From NCBI GenBank assembly GCA_017449285.1, contig JAFSJX010000043.1:99514-163513 (forward strand): DNA of 64,000 bases, read 5' to 3'. Below the pieces are notes generated by a model. It did not search any database and was not told where the DNA came from. It saw only the letters and a list, made by a program, of their open reading frames with translations. This DNA is from Treponema sp. (GTDB lineage Bacteria > Spirochaetota > Spirochaetia > Treponematales > Treponemataceae). Below are positions 1-8,683 of the stretch, piece after piece (position 1 is the first letter of the stretch; every line of letters starts with the position of its first letter). A program made the translations under genes and the position numbers.

Positions 1-1
1 A

Positions 2-907
2 ACGACCTCTGAAAAGCGAATCAAACGTGTCTCTGGGAAACCGCTTTCCTCGTTCAGCGTGATGACGGCGTATCTGAACATTCCGTTTCGTCCACGCTCA
101 ATCAAGGCGACATTCAAATTGATAAAATCCGTCATCGCCGTGTTCTTCTGCCTGCAATTCGGAAAAAAATGGGGCTTCCTCAACATTCCTGTCGTCCACG
201 TTGACCACCCGCTGGACAAAAAAATTCCGTTTCTGCCCCGCAAGGTCGATACATATTTAAGTTTCATCAATTTTTGGATTTGCCCGATGACCATGCTGAT
301 TCACCGCTACGGGGCGCACAACGCCATGCTGTTCTGTCGCGAATGGCTTGAACTTCTGACGAAAACCTACGATGAGGCAGGACGGCTCTACCGATTCCGT
401 CTGACCACGATGGAACGCCCCAGCTATCACAAGGGGCAGTTCTTCACGATTCATTTTTTTGACCCGCACCTGCTCTGCGTTCCCAGCCTGCACATTGCGA
501 TTATCGTGCTCTGCTACTCATTCTACCGTATGCTGTTTGAGCGCGAGGAATTTACCGAGGCAGAAAAAACGCAATGGAAGGGCGAATTATACGACCAAGC
601 CGTTGCCATTGCCGATTCCGTCCTGTATGTCAAACAGCACAGCGTCAATTGCGTTCCCGCAGCCCTCTACATGATAAGCAAAGTCTTTCCAAACCTGTTC
701 AAACCGACCGATGCGGTGCAGTTTATCGGCGATATGTTTGCAGAACCAGAAGGAATGACGAAAGAGACTGCCGCCGAAGTGCGCGAACATCTTTTGTTTG
801 TGTACGAGCAATTTTTGCTGGAGGGAGCGCACGAAGATGACTGGCGGTCGCCTGTACAGCGGTGGCTGGTAAGTTACGGGCAGGAAAGATCCGAAAAAGA
901 AAACTAA
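2..907 (+). CDS. Hypothetical protein with PAP2-like PSLH motif, 5' end outside window
   Basis: The reading frame is open to the left edge, so the true start may lie upstream; the first start codons inside the window (GTG at 59, ATG at 62) have no ribosome binding site. The visible protein has hydrophobic stretches (VIAVFFCLQFG, HIAIIVLCYSFY) and the motif CVPSLH, followed about 60 residues later by KQHSVN. This resembles the PSLH...H pattern of PAP2-type phosphatases and inositol-phosphorylceramide synthases, but the rest of the protein does not let me confirm the family. It converges on queD with a 4-nt overlap of stop codons. Function is unknown; the PAP2 idea is an inference from short motifs. 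Confidence 0.6.
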   Translation, partial: TTSEKRIKRVSGKPLSSFSVMTAYLNIPFRPRSIKATFKLIKSVIAVFFCLQFGKKWGFLNIPVVHVDHPLDKKIPFLPRKVDTYLSFINFWICPMTMLIHRYGAHNAMLFCREWLELLTKTYDEAGRLYRFRLTTMERPSYHKGQFFTIHFFDPHLLCVPSLHIAIIVLCYSFYRMLFEREEFTEAEKTQWKGELYDQAVAIADSVLYVKQHSVNCVPAALYMISKVFPNLFKPTDAVQFIGDMFAEPEGMTKETAAEVREHLLFVYEQFLLEGAHEDDWRSPVQRWLVSYGQERSEKEN

Positions 908-1299
908 TCCGCGATGTAGCGTGCGCGGCTCGTTTCTGTCTCAAATACATCAATTGCATAGAGTTTTGCGCTGCCGTTTTTTCCTGATGCGTCAATGCCT
1001 TGCTCCAAAAGGTATGCAATCATCTGTTCGTGGATAAAACGCGCAATCCGTTCTGCGCTGGGATTCTGCTGGAACACGGCAATATCGTTCAGATTGGTGT
1101 GGTCAAGTTGTTTCACCACCGCCCGCAACGCTTCTTTCAGCACGGAAAAATCAATGAGCATTCCGCCTGCGTCCAGTTCAGAGCCGCGCACATGGGCATA
1201 CACCTTGTAATTGTGACCGTGGAGGTTCTCGCACTTTCCGTGGTAATCCTGCAAAAAATGCGCGGCGGCAAAATCAGCGGTTACTCGAACTTCGTACAT
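904..1299 (-). CDS. queD: 6-carboxy-5,6,7,8-tetrahydropterin synthase QueD
   Basis: QueD makes 6-carboxytetrahydropterin from dihydroneopterin triphosphate in the queuosine/7-deazaguanine pathway. The 131-residue length fits the family. Zinc ligands are visible at H14, H27 and H29 (the HGHNYKV motif), the catalytic cysteine at C23, and the Asp-His pair at 66-67 (QLDHTNLND). The start codon overlaps the murE stop as TGATG, so translation is probably coupled to murE. No queC, queE or queF is visible in the window, and no separate promoter is seen. A eukaryotic-type PTPS is an alternative, but the CxxxHGH spacing favours QueD. Confidence 0.93.
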   Translation of the reverse strand: MYEVRVTADFAAAHFLQDYHGKCENLHGHNYKVYAHVRGSELDAGGMLIDFSVLKEALRAVVKQLDHTNLNDIAVFQQNPSAERIARFIHEQMIAYLLEQGIDASGKNGSAKLYAIDVFETETSRARYIAD

Positions 1300-2999
1300 C
1301 AGTTGTACCCCATTTCTGCCAGAGCCTTTTCCGCCTCGCCAATCTCATCGTAGGGCATTACGCGGTCTTTGTAGATGATGCTGTTTTCATGTGATTTTCC
1401 GAGCAAAAGCACGATGTCGTCTTTTTTTGCCATCTGCAAAGCCTCGCGGATTGCGGCAGGTCTGTCTGGCGTGATGAACAAGTCTTTTCCCAGCACTTTG
1501 CCCGCTTTTTCCGCGCCAACGGCAATCTGTTTTAAAAGCGCAACGGAATCTTCCCCGCGCGGGTCTTCGTCCGTCAAAATCACCACGTCGCAGAAGCGGG
1601 CGGCAACTTCACCCTGAAGCGGGCGTTTTTCCGTGTCGCGCTCTCCCCCGCTTCCGAAAAGTGCAATCATCTTGCCGGAACAACGGCGGCGCACGGGCGG
1701 GAAAATTGTCTCGAACGAAGACGGTGTGTGCGCATAGTCCACAATCAGTTCAAACGGCTGACCTTTGTCTATCACGGTCATCCTGCCTTTGACGGGCACA
1801 AGTTTTGACACGAGCGGAGCGAGCGTTCCCAGTTCCGTGCCAGTCAGACGGGAGACCGCAAGCATCGCCGCCATGATATTGTAGGCATTGAACGCGCCCG
1901 GAAGCGAAGACTGAATATGAATCACCGGAGTCTGAACAGGCTTTGCATGGTCATCGACCACATTCGGCTCTGTCAGTGTAAAGTTCAGCCCGAAGCGCGC
2001 ACTTGCAATATTTCGCGCCAAAAGATACGGCACTCCATCGGGAATGGGTGGCAGGGGTTTTGCTTCCGCGCTTGTCTCGCCCGCACTTTTTCCAGCCTTG
2101 CCTTCGGTGGTGAAGCCCAGAACGGGATGCTTTGTCGCCTTGATGAAATAGGGCGCGCTCACGTCTTCCAGATTCACGATGCCAAAGGCTGGAACGGTCG
2201 TCTTCTTGCCGCCAATCATTTTTTCATGGTCGCATTGGTCAAGTTTGCGGAAAAGATTTGCCTTGTCGTCGCGATATTGCTCAAAGGTCTTGTGGAATTC
2301 CAGATGCTCCAAGGTCACGTTCATGAAAATGCCGCAGTCAAAATCTATGCAGCCCGTGCGGTTCAAGCGCAGAGAAAGCCCGTGCGAAGAGGTTTCCACC
2401 ACCGCATATTCACAGCCCGCACAAAGCATCTCGTACAAATGATGCTGAATAATCGGGGCTTCGGGCGTAGTCTGATGCTGGGGATTTGCGATTGCCTCGC
2501 CGCCAAGAGAATACTGCACCGTGGAAATGAAGCCCGCTTTCTTTCCGCACAAACGGAGCAATTGCCACACGAATGAAACGGTCGAGGATTTTCCCTCGGT
2601 CCCCGTCACGCCGATTATGATAAGCTTTTTTGAAGGATTATCGTAGAATGAGGCGGAAATCGGTGCCATCACAAAGCGACTGTCCGCCACTCTGACAAAA
2701 GGAACGCTTTCCTTGCGCTCCCCCAACGCAGTCTGAATTTCCGCCTTGATTTTCTCGTCAAACTCACCCTGAAAGACGACAGCAGCCGCTCCCGCACGAA
2801 TCGCCGCAGGGATGAAAACATTTCCCGTCGTATGCGTTCCCGGAAGCGCAAAAAAAAGCGTTCCCGCAGAAACGTCGCGGCTGTCAAACGCAAGCGAAGT
2901 GATTTCGGGATTAGTCAGCATCGTGTCCGCAGTCGTACCGTCAGCAGAAACGCGTTCATACACAAAATCGTTCAATAATTCAGAAAGTGACTTTTTCAT
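1299..2999 (-). CDS. murE: UDP-N-acetylmuramoyl-tripeptide synthetase MurE
   Basis: MurE adds the third amino acid to the peptidoglycan stem peptide in the cytoplasm. The Mur-ligase ATP loop (GTEGKSS) lies near residues 132-139, followed by the central and C-terminal Mur domains. The ATG at 2999 is chosen over an upstream in-frame start at 3086, because a promoter-like sequence ends 6 nt before 2999 and the upstream 29 residues are unlike MurE. The substrate-binding motif reads DEDPR (about 477-481) where diaminopimelate-adding enzymes have DNPR. That suggests a different diamino acid; ornithine is known in Treponema peptidoglycan. Family assignment is certain; the substrate is inferred. Confidence 0.95.
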   Translation of the reverse strand: MKKSLSELLNDFVYERVSADGTTADTMLTNPEITSLAFDSRDVSAGTLFFALPGTHTTGNVFIPAAIRAGAAAVVFQGEFDEKIKAEIQTALGERKESVPFVRVADSRFVMAPISASFYDNPSKKLIIIGVTGTEGKSSTVSFVWQLLRLCGKKAGFISTVQYSLGGEAIANPQHQTTPEAPIIQHHLYEMLCAGCEYAVVETSSHGLSLRLNRTGCIDFDCGIFMNVTLEHLEFHKTFEQYRDDKANLFRKLDQCDHEKMIGGKKTTVPAFGIVNLEDVSAPYFIKATKHPVLGFTTEGKAGKSAGETSAEAKPLPPIPDGVPYLLARNIASARFGLNFTLTEPNVVDDHAKPVQTPVIHIQSSLPGAFNAYNIMAAMLAVSRLTGTELGTLAPLVSKLVPVKGRMTVIDKGQPFELIVDYAHTPSSFETIFPPVRRRCSGKMIALFGSGGERDTEKRPLQGEVAARFCDVVILTDEDPRGEDSVALLKQIAVGAEKAGKVLGKDLFITPDRPAAIREALQMAKKDDIVLLLGKSHENSIIYKDRVMPYDEIGEAEKALAEMGYN

Positions 3000-3005
3000 A
3001 AAAAG

Positions 3006-3034
3006 AGTGTACAGCGATTGTGAATTTTCGGCAA
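3006..3034 (-). promoter_or_regulatory. Promoter of murE, probably leaderless
   Basis: On the minus strand TTGCCG (3034-3029), a 17-nt spacer and TACACT (3011-3006) end 6 nt before the murE ATG. The transcript would therefore start at or next to the start codon. Confidence 0.55.
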
Positions 3035-3045
3035 GTGACATAGGA

Positions 3046-3060
3046 GGGGGAGTCTCCCCC
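3046..3060. repeat. GGGGGAG/CTCCCCC palindrome
   Basis: A 15-nt perfect palindrome around a central T. It resembles the end of the larger elements in rimO (27562-27628) and at the 3' end of ftsH (30180-30233), and a related sequence at 37137-37154. It lies between murE and the divergent gene at 3195. Confidence 0.5.
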
Positions 3061-3157
3061 CCGCTCCCAAGCGAGTTATGCGCCAAAAGTTGCGGATGTA
3101 TTTACCCTGATGATAGTTGCGCATGGGGCGCATTTTGTACGGGAATGAGAATTTTCC

Positions 3158-3186
3158 TTGCCTTTTCCGTGCGAAACAGGTATCTT
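3158..3186 (+). promoter_or_regulatory. Promoter TTGCCT-17-TATCTT
   Basis: The -35 is at 3158-3163 and the -10 at 3181-3186, with a 17-nt spacer. The ATG at 3195 is 8 nt downstream and has no ribosome binding site, so the message is probably leaderless or nearly so. Confidence 0.5.
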
Positions 3187-3194
3187 TAAAATTG

Positions 3195-4886
3195 ATGAAA
3201 ACGCAGATTGTTTCTATTGAAAACGATAAAATTATTCTTTCAACTTCGCTCCATTCCGATGCGTTCGGGCGCACGCAGTACACGCAGGAAATTGATGAGG
3301 CGGGATTTGTCGCCACCGTGCCGCTGCATACGGATGACTGCGATGGCGTAACGTTTGACCGATGGAAATTTGACGGCACACAGACCGACACAGATGACAT
3401 CGCCGCATATGTTGGAAAATCGTTCGGCGCAGGAAAAACACTGTATGAAATTTTTGAGAGCGGCGATGCTGAAAAAATAAAACAGGCGGCATGGGCAACC
3501 TGTTCTGCACTGACGTCCGCACTCTCACAAAAAATTCCGATGGATGCCGTGGGAGCGGAAGGCATTGTCGTTTCTTTGCAGGAAGACTGCGCAACCGTTC
3601 AGTTTATGCCCGCACAATTGTTCGACCGTTCTGCGCTCAACACTCGGGGCGATTACGCGGACTTTCAGGGATTTTTTATCAGGAAAGGTGTGGTCGGTGC
3701 GGAATCACTGCTGTTTACCCGCGCAGTCATTGCCTACCGTGCGCTGTGCGGTACACTCCCCTTTTCAGAACGCGATTTGTCAAAGCGGCAGGCGGATATT
3801 TTTGACGCGAATTTTACGCCGAGTTATATGCTGGTAAACGGACTGGACGCACATTTAAGCTCTGCCATTGACTGTGGTCTGCAAGTGAGCGCGGAACTAA
3901 AACCCTTGCCAGGAGAACGCCGCTTTGTAAACGAAAAAGATGTGGCAAAACGAAAAAAAATCATCAGCGCGGCGGAGCGATTTTCTCTCAGCACATTCAA
4001 GGCAGAACTTGAGTCTTCATCGCGCAAACCTGAGATTTCTGAATCCGATTTTTCTGCACGGCGGGAACAATTCTTAAAAAAGCAAAAAACAACCGTCAGG
4101 CGCAGACGATTTTTGCGGCGCAATCACAATCGGATTATTGTAGGTGCGGTCGCAGTGATTTTGGGAGCGTGGGCGGTCATCTCGTTTCATCGGGGAAATC
4201 AGCAACTTGCCACCACAAAGGGACTGACCTCTTGGCAGACGACACAAGCTTTGTACGCAACAATTCATCGGAGCAACGTGCCGCATCTGCAGGAAATTGC
4301 CAAGGGAAAAAAGATGAAAAATCTTCGTCAGATTGTGAGCGGATTTTACGTGACAAACCGAAGCCGTTTTACGATGAATCAGGACGAAGCGACCGTCAGC
4401 CCCGCTGAATGGCTCTTCCTCAAAAACAAGACGAATTTCTGGATGTACGGACTGACCCAACTGGCAATCGACGGAACGGAGGCGGACGAAAATTTTGCCT
4501 ATCCCACTCGGGGCGACCATCCCCAGCCGCTCACCGAAGAAAACGGAGTCACGCTTAGAAGAAGTCAGACTGTCTCGCATACGGCAGAATATTACCTGAT
4601 TAACAATGATGACGCACGAATCAACATCAACAAGACGACCGACACTGTAACCCTCACATGGAAAAGAAATCGCTGGATTGTAACCGAAATTAAAAGCAAA
4701 AGCCAGCCGCTCTTTGTGTTCACCAAGAATTTTAAGGCTGATTTTCAAAACGCCCTGAACGAAACGGGGAACGATGTCTTTAAGGCGACGGATATTCTCA
4801 GAGAAAAATACGAATGGATTCCCGCAGAAAAATCATTGCAAAGCGGAGAGACTTTACTGAAATCACGTTTTTCGCTGCCATTCTAA
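3195..4886 (+). CDS. Single-TM protein with a degenerate kinase-like N-terminal region
   Basis: A 563-residue protein of unknown function. The start at 3195 is chosen because a -10 element ends 8 nt upstream; an in-frame GTG further up (3117) would read through that promoter. Residues 1-270 are soluble. The stretch around 145-230 (a short acidic/hydrophobic core, then RALCGTLPF and a following helical segment) recalls the C-terminal lobe of Ser/Thr kinases, where G-x-LPF follows the activation region. No HRD or DFG motif is seen, so it would be a pseudokinase at best. A basic stretch (RRRRFLRRN) precedes one membrane helix at about 314-331, and the remaining 230 residues would then be outside the cytoplasm. 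The topology is seen; the kinase resemblance is a weak inference. Confidence 0.7.
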   Translation: MKTQIVSIENDKIILSTSLHSDAFGRTQYTQEIDEAGFVATVPLHTDDCDGVTFDRWKFDGTQTDTDDIAAYVGKSFGAGKTLYEIFESGDAEKIKQAAWATCSALTSALSQKIPMDAVGAEGIVVSLQEDCATVQFMPAQLFDRSALNTRGDYADFQGFFIRKGVVGAESLLFTRAVIAYRALCGTLPFSERDLSKRQADIFDANFTPSYMLVNGLDAHLSSAIDCGLQVSAELKPLPGERRFVNEKDVAKRKKIISAAERFSLSTFKAELESSSRKPEISESDFSARREQFLKKQKTTVRRRRFLRRNHNRIIVGAVAVILGAWAVISFHRGNQQLATTKGLTSWQTTQALYATIHRSNVPHLQEIAKGKKMKNLRQIVSGFYVTNRSRFTMNQDEATVSPAEWLFLKNKTNFWMYGLTQLAIDGTEADENFAYPTRGDHPQPLTEENGVTLRRSQTVSHTAEYYLINNDDARININKTTDTVTLTWKRNRWIVTEIKSKSQPLFVFTKNFKADFQNALNETGNDVFKATDILREKYEWIPAEKSLQSGETLLKSRFSLPF

Positions 4887-4918
4887 TTTGACGGCGAAAA
4901 TTAACTTGGCGTTTTTAT

Positions 4919-4947
4919 TTGACGGCACAAAAAAGATGCTTTATACT
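4919..4947 (+). promoter_or_regulatory. Sigma-70 promoter of the esterase gene
   Basis: TTGACG (4919-4924), 17-nt spacer, TATACT (4942-4947). It lies 33 nt before the esterase ATG, which also has a GGGAG ribosome binding site at 4970-4974. Confidence 0.7.
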
Positions 4948-4979
4948 GAAAGTAATATAATTGAAAATAGGGAGATTTT

Positions 4980-5936
4980 ATGAAAAAAATCATCATGGCG
5001 GCTCTGGCGATGTGCCTTGCGGCAGGAAGTTTCGCGCAGGAAAAAGTATATCTGTGGCCGAACAAAGTTGGTCCTGGCTCTGAAAAAGTAAAAGTCACGC
5101 AGGAAACAACGGAGCGAAGCAAAATTCCGAATCATCAAAACCGCGCCATTTCTGGCGTGACCGAGCCATATTACGAAATTTTCAAACCGGCGGCAAACGT
5201 CACCAACACCATGCGGTCAATTTTGGTCATTCCGGGTGGCGCATATCAGCGCGTCGTGATTGACACCGAGGGCTACGATTACGTAAAAGGCTACACCGAT
5301 GCGGGCTACACGGTCTTTGTGCTGACATACCGCGCTCCGAACGATGGTCACAAAAATGCCTCACTGGTCGCCCTGCAGGACGCACAACGGGCTATCCGTC
5401 TGATTAAGGCAAACGCAGAAAGGTACGGCATTTATCCGGGCAGAGTGGGCGTTATGGGAAGTTCAGCGGGAGGTCATGTTGCGGCAAGCCTTGCGACCCG
5501 TTTTAAAGAAGAAGTATACAAAGCGGTTGACGACGCGGACAAAGACAAGGACGGCAACTGGACAAGCGCAAAACCTGCATTTCAATTTTTAGTCTATCCA
5601 GTCATCACCATGCAGGATAACGGCTGTCATGCGGGAAGCCGAACCGCGCTTTTGGGAAACAAGCCGAATCAAAAGGAAAAAGATGCCGCCTCATGCGAAC
5701 TGCTTACAAACGGCGCAACGCCACCCGCATTTATCGTATGCGCAACAGATGATAAGAGCGTTAATCCTTATGCGAATGCAATCGCCTATTGGAAAGCGAT
5801 GAGCGAAAAAGGCGCAAAATGCGAGCTGCATATTTTCCCCGAAAGCGGACACGGTTTTGGTGTGCTGAATGCCTACGGCACGGCGGCTTCATGGCAACAA
5901 ATGTCGATTGAGTGGCTGAAAATCTATCAGAAATAG
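4980..5936 (+). CDS. Secreted alpha/beta-hydrolase, acetyl-esterase type
   Basis: A 318-residue exported esterase. Residues 1-19 form a classical signal peptide ending in SFA-Q. The oxyanion-hole motif is GGAY at 86-89, and the nucleophile elbow GSSAGG places the catalytic serine at about 162. An acid in the ATDDKSV segment and the histidine in ESGHGFG complete the triad. This arrangement matches carbohydrate acetyl esterases/BD-FAE-like hydrolases that remove acetyl groups from hemicellulose, in keeping with a gut-fibre habitat. Substrate is inferred. The start is supported by GGGAG 5 nt upstream and a good promoter. Confidence 0.88.
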   Translation: MKKIIMAALAMCLAAGSFAQEKVYLWPNKVGPGSEKVKVTQETTERSKIPNHQNRAISGVTEPYYEIFKPAANVTNTMRSILVIPGGAYQRVVIDTEGYDYVKGYTDAGYTVFVLTYRAPNDGHKNASLVALQDAQRAIRLIKANAERYGIYPGRVGVMGSSAGGHVAASLATRFKEEVYKAVDDADKDKDGNWTSAKPAFQFLVYPVITMQDNGCHAGSRTALLGNKPNQKEKDAASCELLTNGATPPAFIVCATDDKSVNPYANAIAYWKAMSEKGAKCELHIFPESGHGFGVLNAYGTAASWQQMSIEWLKIYQK

Positions 5937-5966
5937 CAGTTTGACAGTTTTACAAAAAGTGTCATA

Positions 5967-5995
5967 TTGACAAAACTATTTTTTCCCGCTATAAT
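5967..5995 (+). promoter_or_regulatory. Perfect consensus sigma-70 promoter
   Basis: TTGACA (5967-5972), a 17-nt spacer and TATAAT (5990-5995): a full match to consensus in both hexamers and spacing. A second TTGACA is at 5941-5946. It drives the carboxyltransferase gene 30 nt downstream. Confidence 0.85.
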
Positions 5996-6025
5996 ACTCA
6001 CCATCTTAGAGTGTCGAGGTTTTTT

Positions 6026-7507
6026 ATGGCAGAATACAATGTGGAAAAACAGCACGCAAAAGGCAAACTTCATGCAATTGAACGAATCAACGCGCTGTGT
6101 GACAAGAACAGTTTTATGGAAATATATGCCGATGCGCGTCATCAATGCACTAATTTCGGCATGGAAAAGAAAGAGATTCCCTATGATGGCGTAATCACGG
6201 GATTCGGCACGATTAACGGAAAGAAAGTCGCTGTCTATGCACAGGATTTTACGGTTCAGGGCGGCTCGCTTGGCAAGGTTCACGGACAGAAGATTGCAGA
6301 GCTGATTGCAAAGGCTATCGAAATCAAATGCCCGGTGATTGGCGTGAACGATTCCGGCGGAGCGCGCATTCAGGAAGGTGTGGACGCATTGTGCGGTTAC
6401 GGCGACATTTTCTATCAGAACGTGCGCGCATCAGGCGTGATTCCGCAGATTTCGATTGTCGCAGGTCCCTGTGCGGGCGGCGCGGTGTATTCTCCGGGGT
6501 TGACCGACTTTATTTTTACCGTGGACAAAATTTCGCAGATGTACATCACCGGTCCAAAGGTCGTCAAGCAGGTCATGTTCATGGACATTACCGACGAGGA
6601 TTTGGGCGGAGCGGCGATTCACAGCCAGAAGTCTGGTGTGGCACACTACCGCTGCAATGATGAGAAAGACTGCTACGAAAAAGTGCGCAAACTTTTGGAC
6701 TACATTCCGCATTTTTACGGCGAGCAGCAGACGGTTGCCCCAAAAATCAAATTTGACGCGAAGCACAAAGCAAAGCATATCAATACGATTCTGCCAGAAG
6801 TGAGCAACAAGGGCTACGACATCCGCGAAGTGATTAACGACGTGACCGATGACGACAGTTTCTTTGAGGTGATGGCGGAATTCGCACAGAACGCTGTGGT
6901 AGGTTTCGCAAAAGTTGAGGGAAAGACCGTCGGAGTGGTGGCGAACAACCCGGGATTTTTGGGCGGTGTCCTGAACTGCGACGCATCCGACAAGATTGCC
7001 CGCCACGTGCGCTTCTGCGACTGCTACAATATCCCGCTCCTGAACTTTGTGGACGTGCCAGGCTTTATCCCCGGCCCGCAGGAAGAACAAAAAGGCATTA
7101 TCCGCCACGGAGCAAAAGTGTTGTACGCATACAGCGAGGCATCTGTTCCCAAAGTAACGGTCATCACGCGCAAGGCATACGGCGGCGCATACATCGCGAT
7201 GTGCTCAAAGCATCTGGGCGCGGATTTCGTCTACGCATGGCCAAAGGCAGAGATTGCCGTCATGGGAGCGGAAGGCGCGATTGGCATTCTGTATGCAAAG
7301 GAAGCTGACCCGAACGTAAAGGCGCAGAAGGGTGCCGAATACCGCGAGACATTCATGACGCCGACCATCGCCGCCCAGCGTGACTACATCAGCGCAGTCA
7401 TTCAGCCGGAAGAAACGAGGGCAAGAATCGTGCAGAGTTTTGCCCTGCTGGCAAACAAGACGAATGCGGACAGGCTGTGCCGCAAGCACGGAAACATTCC
7501 GTTGTAA
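6026..7507 (+). CDS. Biotin-dependent acyl-CoA carboxyltransferase (beta) subunit
   Basis: This protein transfers or removes CO2 between biotin and an acyl-CoA (propionyl-CoA carboxylase beta, methylmalonyl-CoA decarboxylase alpha or transcarboxylase 12S type). The two crotonase-like halves are clear: the N-half has NDSGGARIQEG and GPCAGGAVYSP, and the C-half has VDVPGFIPGPQEE and RKAYGGAYIAM with GAEGAIGI. The ATG at 6026 (493 residues) has GAGG 6 nt upstream; an in-frame GTG at 6011 would precede that site. No biotin carboxylase, biotin carrier or decarboxylase membrane subunit is adjacent, so the partner and exact reaction cannot be fixed here. The consensus promoter suggests high expression. 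Confidence 0.92.
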   Translation: MAEYNVEKQHAKGKLHAIERINALCDKNSFMEIYADARHQCTNFGMEKKEIPYDGVITGFGTINGKKVAVYAQDFTVQGGSLGKVHGQKIAELIAKAIEIKCPVIGVNDSGGARIQEGVDALCGYGDIFYQNVRASGVIPQISIVAGPCAGGAVYSPGLTDFIFTVDKISQMYITGPKVVKQVMFMDITDEDLGGAAIHSQKSGVAHYRCNDEKDCYEKVRKLLDYIPHFYGEQQTVAPKIKFDAKHKAKHINTILPEVSNKGYDIREVINDVTDDDSFFEVMAEFAQNAVVGFAKVEGKTVGVVANNPGFLGGVLNCDASDKIARHVRFCDCYNIPLLNFVDVPGFIPGPQEEQKGIIRHGAKVLYAYSEASVPKVTVITRKAYGGAYIAMCSKHLGADFVYAWPKAEIAVMGAEGAIGILYAKEADPNVKAQKGAEYRETFMTPTIAAQRDYISAVIQPEETRARIVQSFALLANKTNADRLCRKHGNIPL

Positions 7508-7531
7508 AAATGACAAAGCCATTTTTACAAC
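7501..7531 (+). other. 12-bp inverted repeat overlapping the stop codon
   Basis: GTTGTAAAAATG (7501-7512) pairs perfectly with CATTTTTACAAC (7520-7531) across a 7-nt loop. The left arm contains the TAA stop of the carboxyltransferase gene. No T-run follows, so it may act as an mRNA 3'-end stabiliser rather than an intrinsic terminator. A second small hairpin (GTTTGC/GCAAAC) follows at 7537-7551. Confidence 0.55.
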
Positions 7532-7607
7532 AACAAGTTTGCAACGCAAACTCGCGCTAGAACGAAAGAAAACTGAGCCGCTGGCGATTTGCTGGCGGCA
7601 TTTTTTA

Positions 7608-8048
7608 TCAGGAATTATGTCGGGCAAAACAGTATCGCCATACGAAAGATGATTTAAATGAATCGAAAAAATCTTCATCCATAGGGGCTAACTTAACAGC
7701 ATCCAGTTTGGGTATGATAAGTTCATCATCTTTCTCTTCCGTAATGTTTTCCATGACCTGTTTCTTAATGAATTCAAAAATATTTTTATCGCAGACAGCA
7801 ACGGTGTAATGCGCTGAATCCCTATAATACGTAATCACTTTAACATCATCATCTCTGTAGGAAAACAATAACGCATCTCCCATCTCAAAGAGTCTTATCA
7901 TCTCCACGTCTTCATAATAGACATAATCAACGCAGCCCTTAAAATCAGTCTGCACCTGTTTTAAAGATTCCGCAACATCTTTTTTTAAATAGTTATGCAG
8001 ATACACAGAATCCTTGCTAACCAATTCAGGTAAATCAACGAATTTCAT
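7608..8048 (-). CDS. Hypothetical protein, 146 aa
   Basis: No family recognised. The protein is small, acidic and apparently cytoplasmic, with no signal peptide or membrane segment. It reads like a compact alpha/beta protein with several aromatic-rich strands (VDYVYYEDVEMIRLF, DDVKVITYYRDSAHYTVAV). The start is well supported by a strong AAAGGAGG site 7 nt upstream of the ATG at 8048. It precedes a convergent boundary with the carboxyltransferase gene and is on the same strand as the multi-gene unit upstream of it, though about 90 nt separate it from the lipoprotein gene. Confidence 0.75.
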   Translation of the reverse strand: MKFVDLPELVSKDSVYLHNYLKKDVAESLKQVQTDFKGCVDYVYYEDVEMIRLFEMGDALLFSYRDDDVKVITYYRDSAHYTVAVCDKNIFEFIKKQVMENITEEKDDELIIPKLDAVKLAPMDEDFFDSFKSSFVWRYCFARHNS

Positions 8049-8137
8049 AAAAGCCTCCTTTGATTATGTTTGTTTTTTATTTCTCCTCACAGTGGTTGTT
8101 ACCCTATTTTAGTTCCTCTGCTTGCACAAAAATTTTC

Positions 8138-8605
8138 CTAGTCGCGCTTGTACACGATAGGAACTTCCGCTTTCTCAAAAGGCGACTTCCAGACTTCCCA
8201 CATAATCGTCAGCGTTTTTTCGGTGAGCGTACCAGAATAAGGCAGCTGATTTTCCAGCCCCAGATATTCAAGTTGTTTTGTGTCAAAGTCATACTGCTTT
8301 TTGGGATAAAATGTAATATTTTGGGAAGCCTTGTTTTTATCTACCTCATACCTGCCAGTTTCAAAGCGCGTTCCAAACAACATTCCCGGCACTTCTTTTC
8401 CAAAATACATTCCCCCGATATACCGCTCATACGTGTCGTCTTCTTCATACAGAAGATACCGCTCCACGCACGATTCGCCATCTGCATAACTGACTTCATT
8501 ATTCCGATACTCGATTGCATCGTCATTGCTTTTGCATCCCGTAGTCAGCAGGGGGAAGATGAAAGCAAAAAGAATGACAAGAGAGTTTATTGTCTTGATG
8601 CGCAT
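8138..8605 (-). CDS. Small lipoprotein
   Basis: A 155-residue predicted lipoprotein of unknown function. The ATG at 8605 has AGGAGG upstream; longer readings to 8680 would start inside the spacer without such a site. The N-terminus has a basic start (MRIKT), a hydrophobic core and a lipobox ending LLTTGC, typical of the relaxed spirochaetal signal. The mature part is rich in Tyr and acidic residues and includes TLTEKTLTIMWEVWK, a pattern common in small beta-barrel-like lipoproteins. It lies 78 nt downstream of the zinc-ribbon gene on the same strand and may be co-transcribed with it. Confidence 0.8.
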   Translation of the reverse strand: MRIKTINSLVILFAFIFPLLTTGCKSNDDAIEYRNNEVSYADGESCVERYLLYEEDDTYERYIGGMYFGKEVPGMLFGTRFETGRYEVDKNKASQNITFYPKKQYDFDTKQLEYLGLENQLPYSGTLTEKTLTIMWEVWKSPFEKAEVPIVYKRD

Positions 8606-8683
8606 GGAATACCTCCTGACGGGGAAAGTGTAGCACAGATGCAGGGGAGTTGCTAGCATGAAGCCATCCATTTTCAGCATTTT

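Noticed and set aside
8060..8656. 198-residue plus-strand frame over the lipoprotein gene
   Set aside because: The minus-strand gene has a good ribosome binding site, signal peptide and lipobox; the plus-strand frame has none of these.
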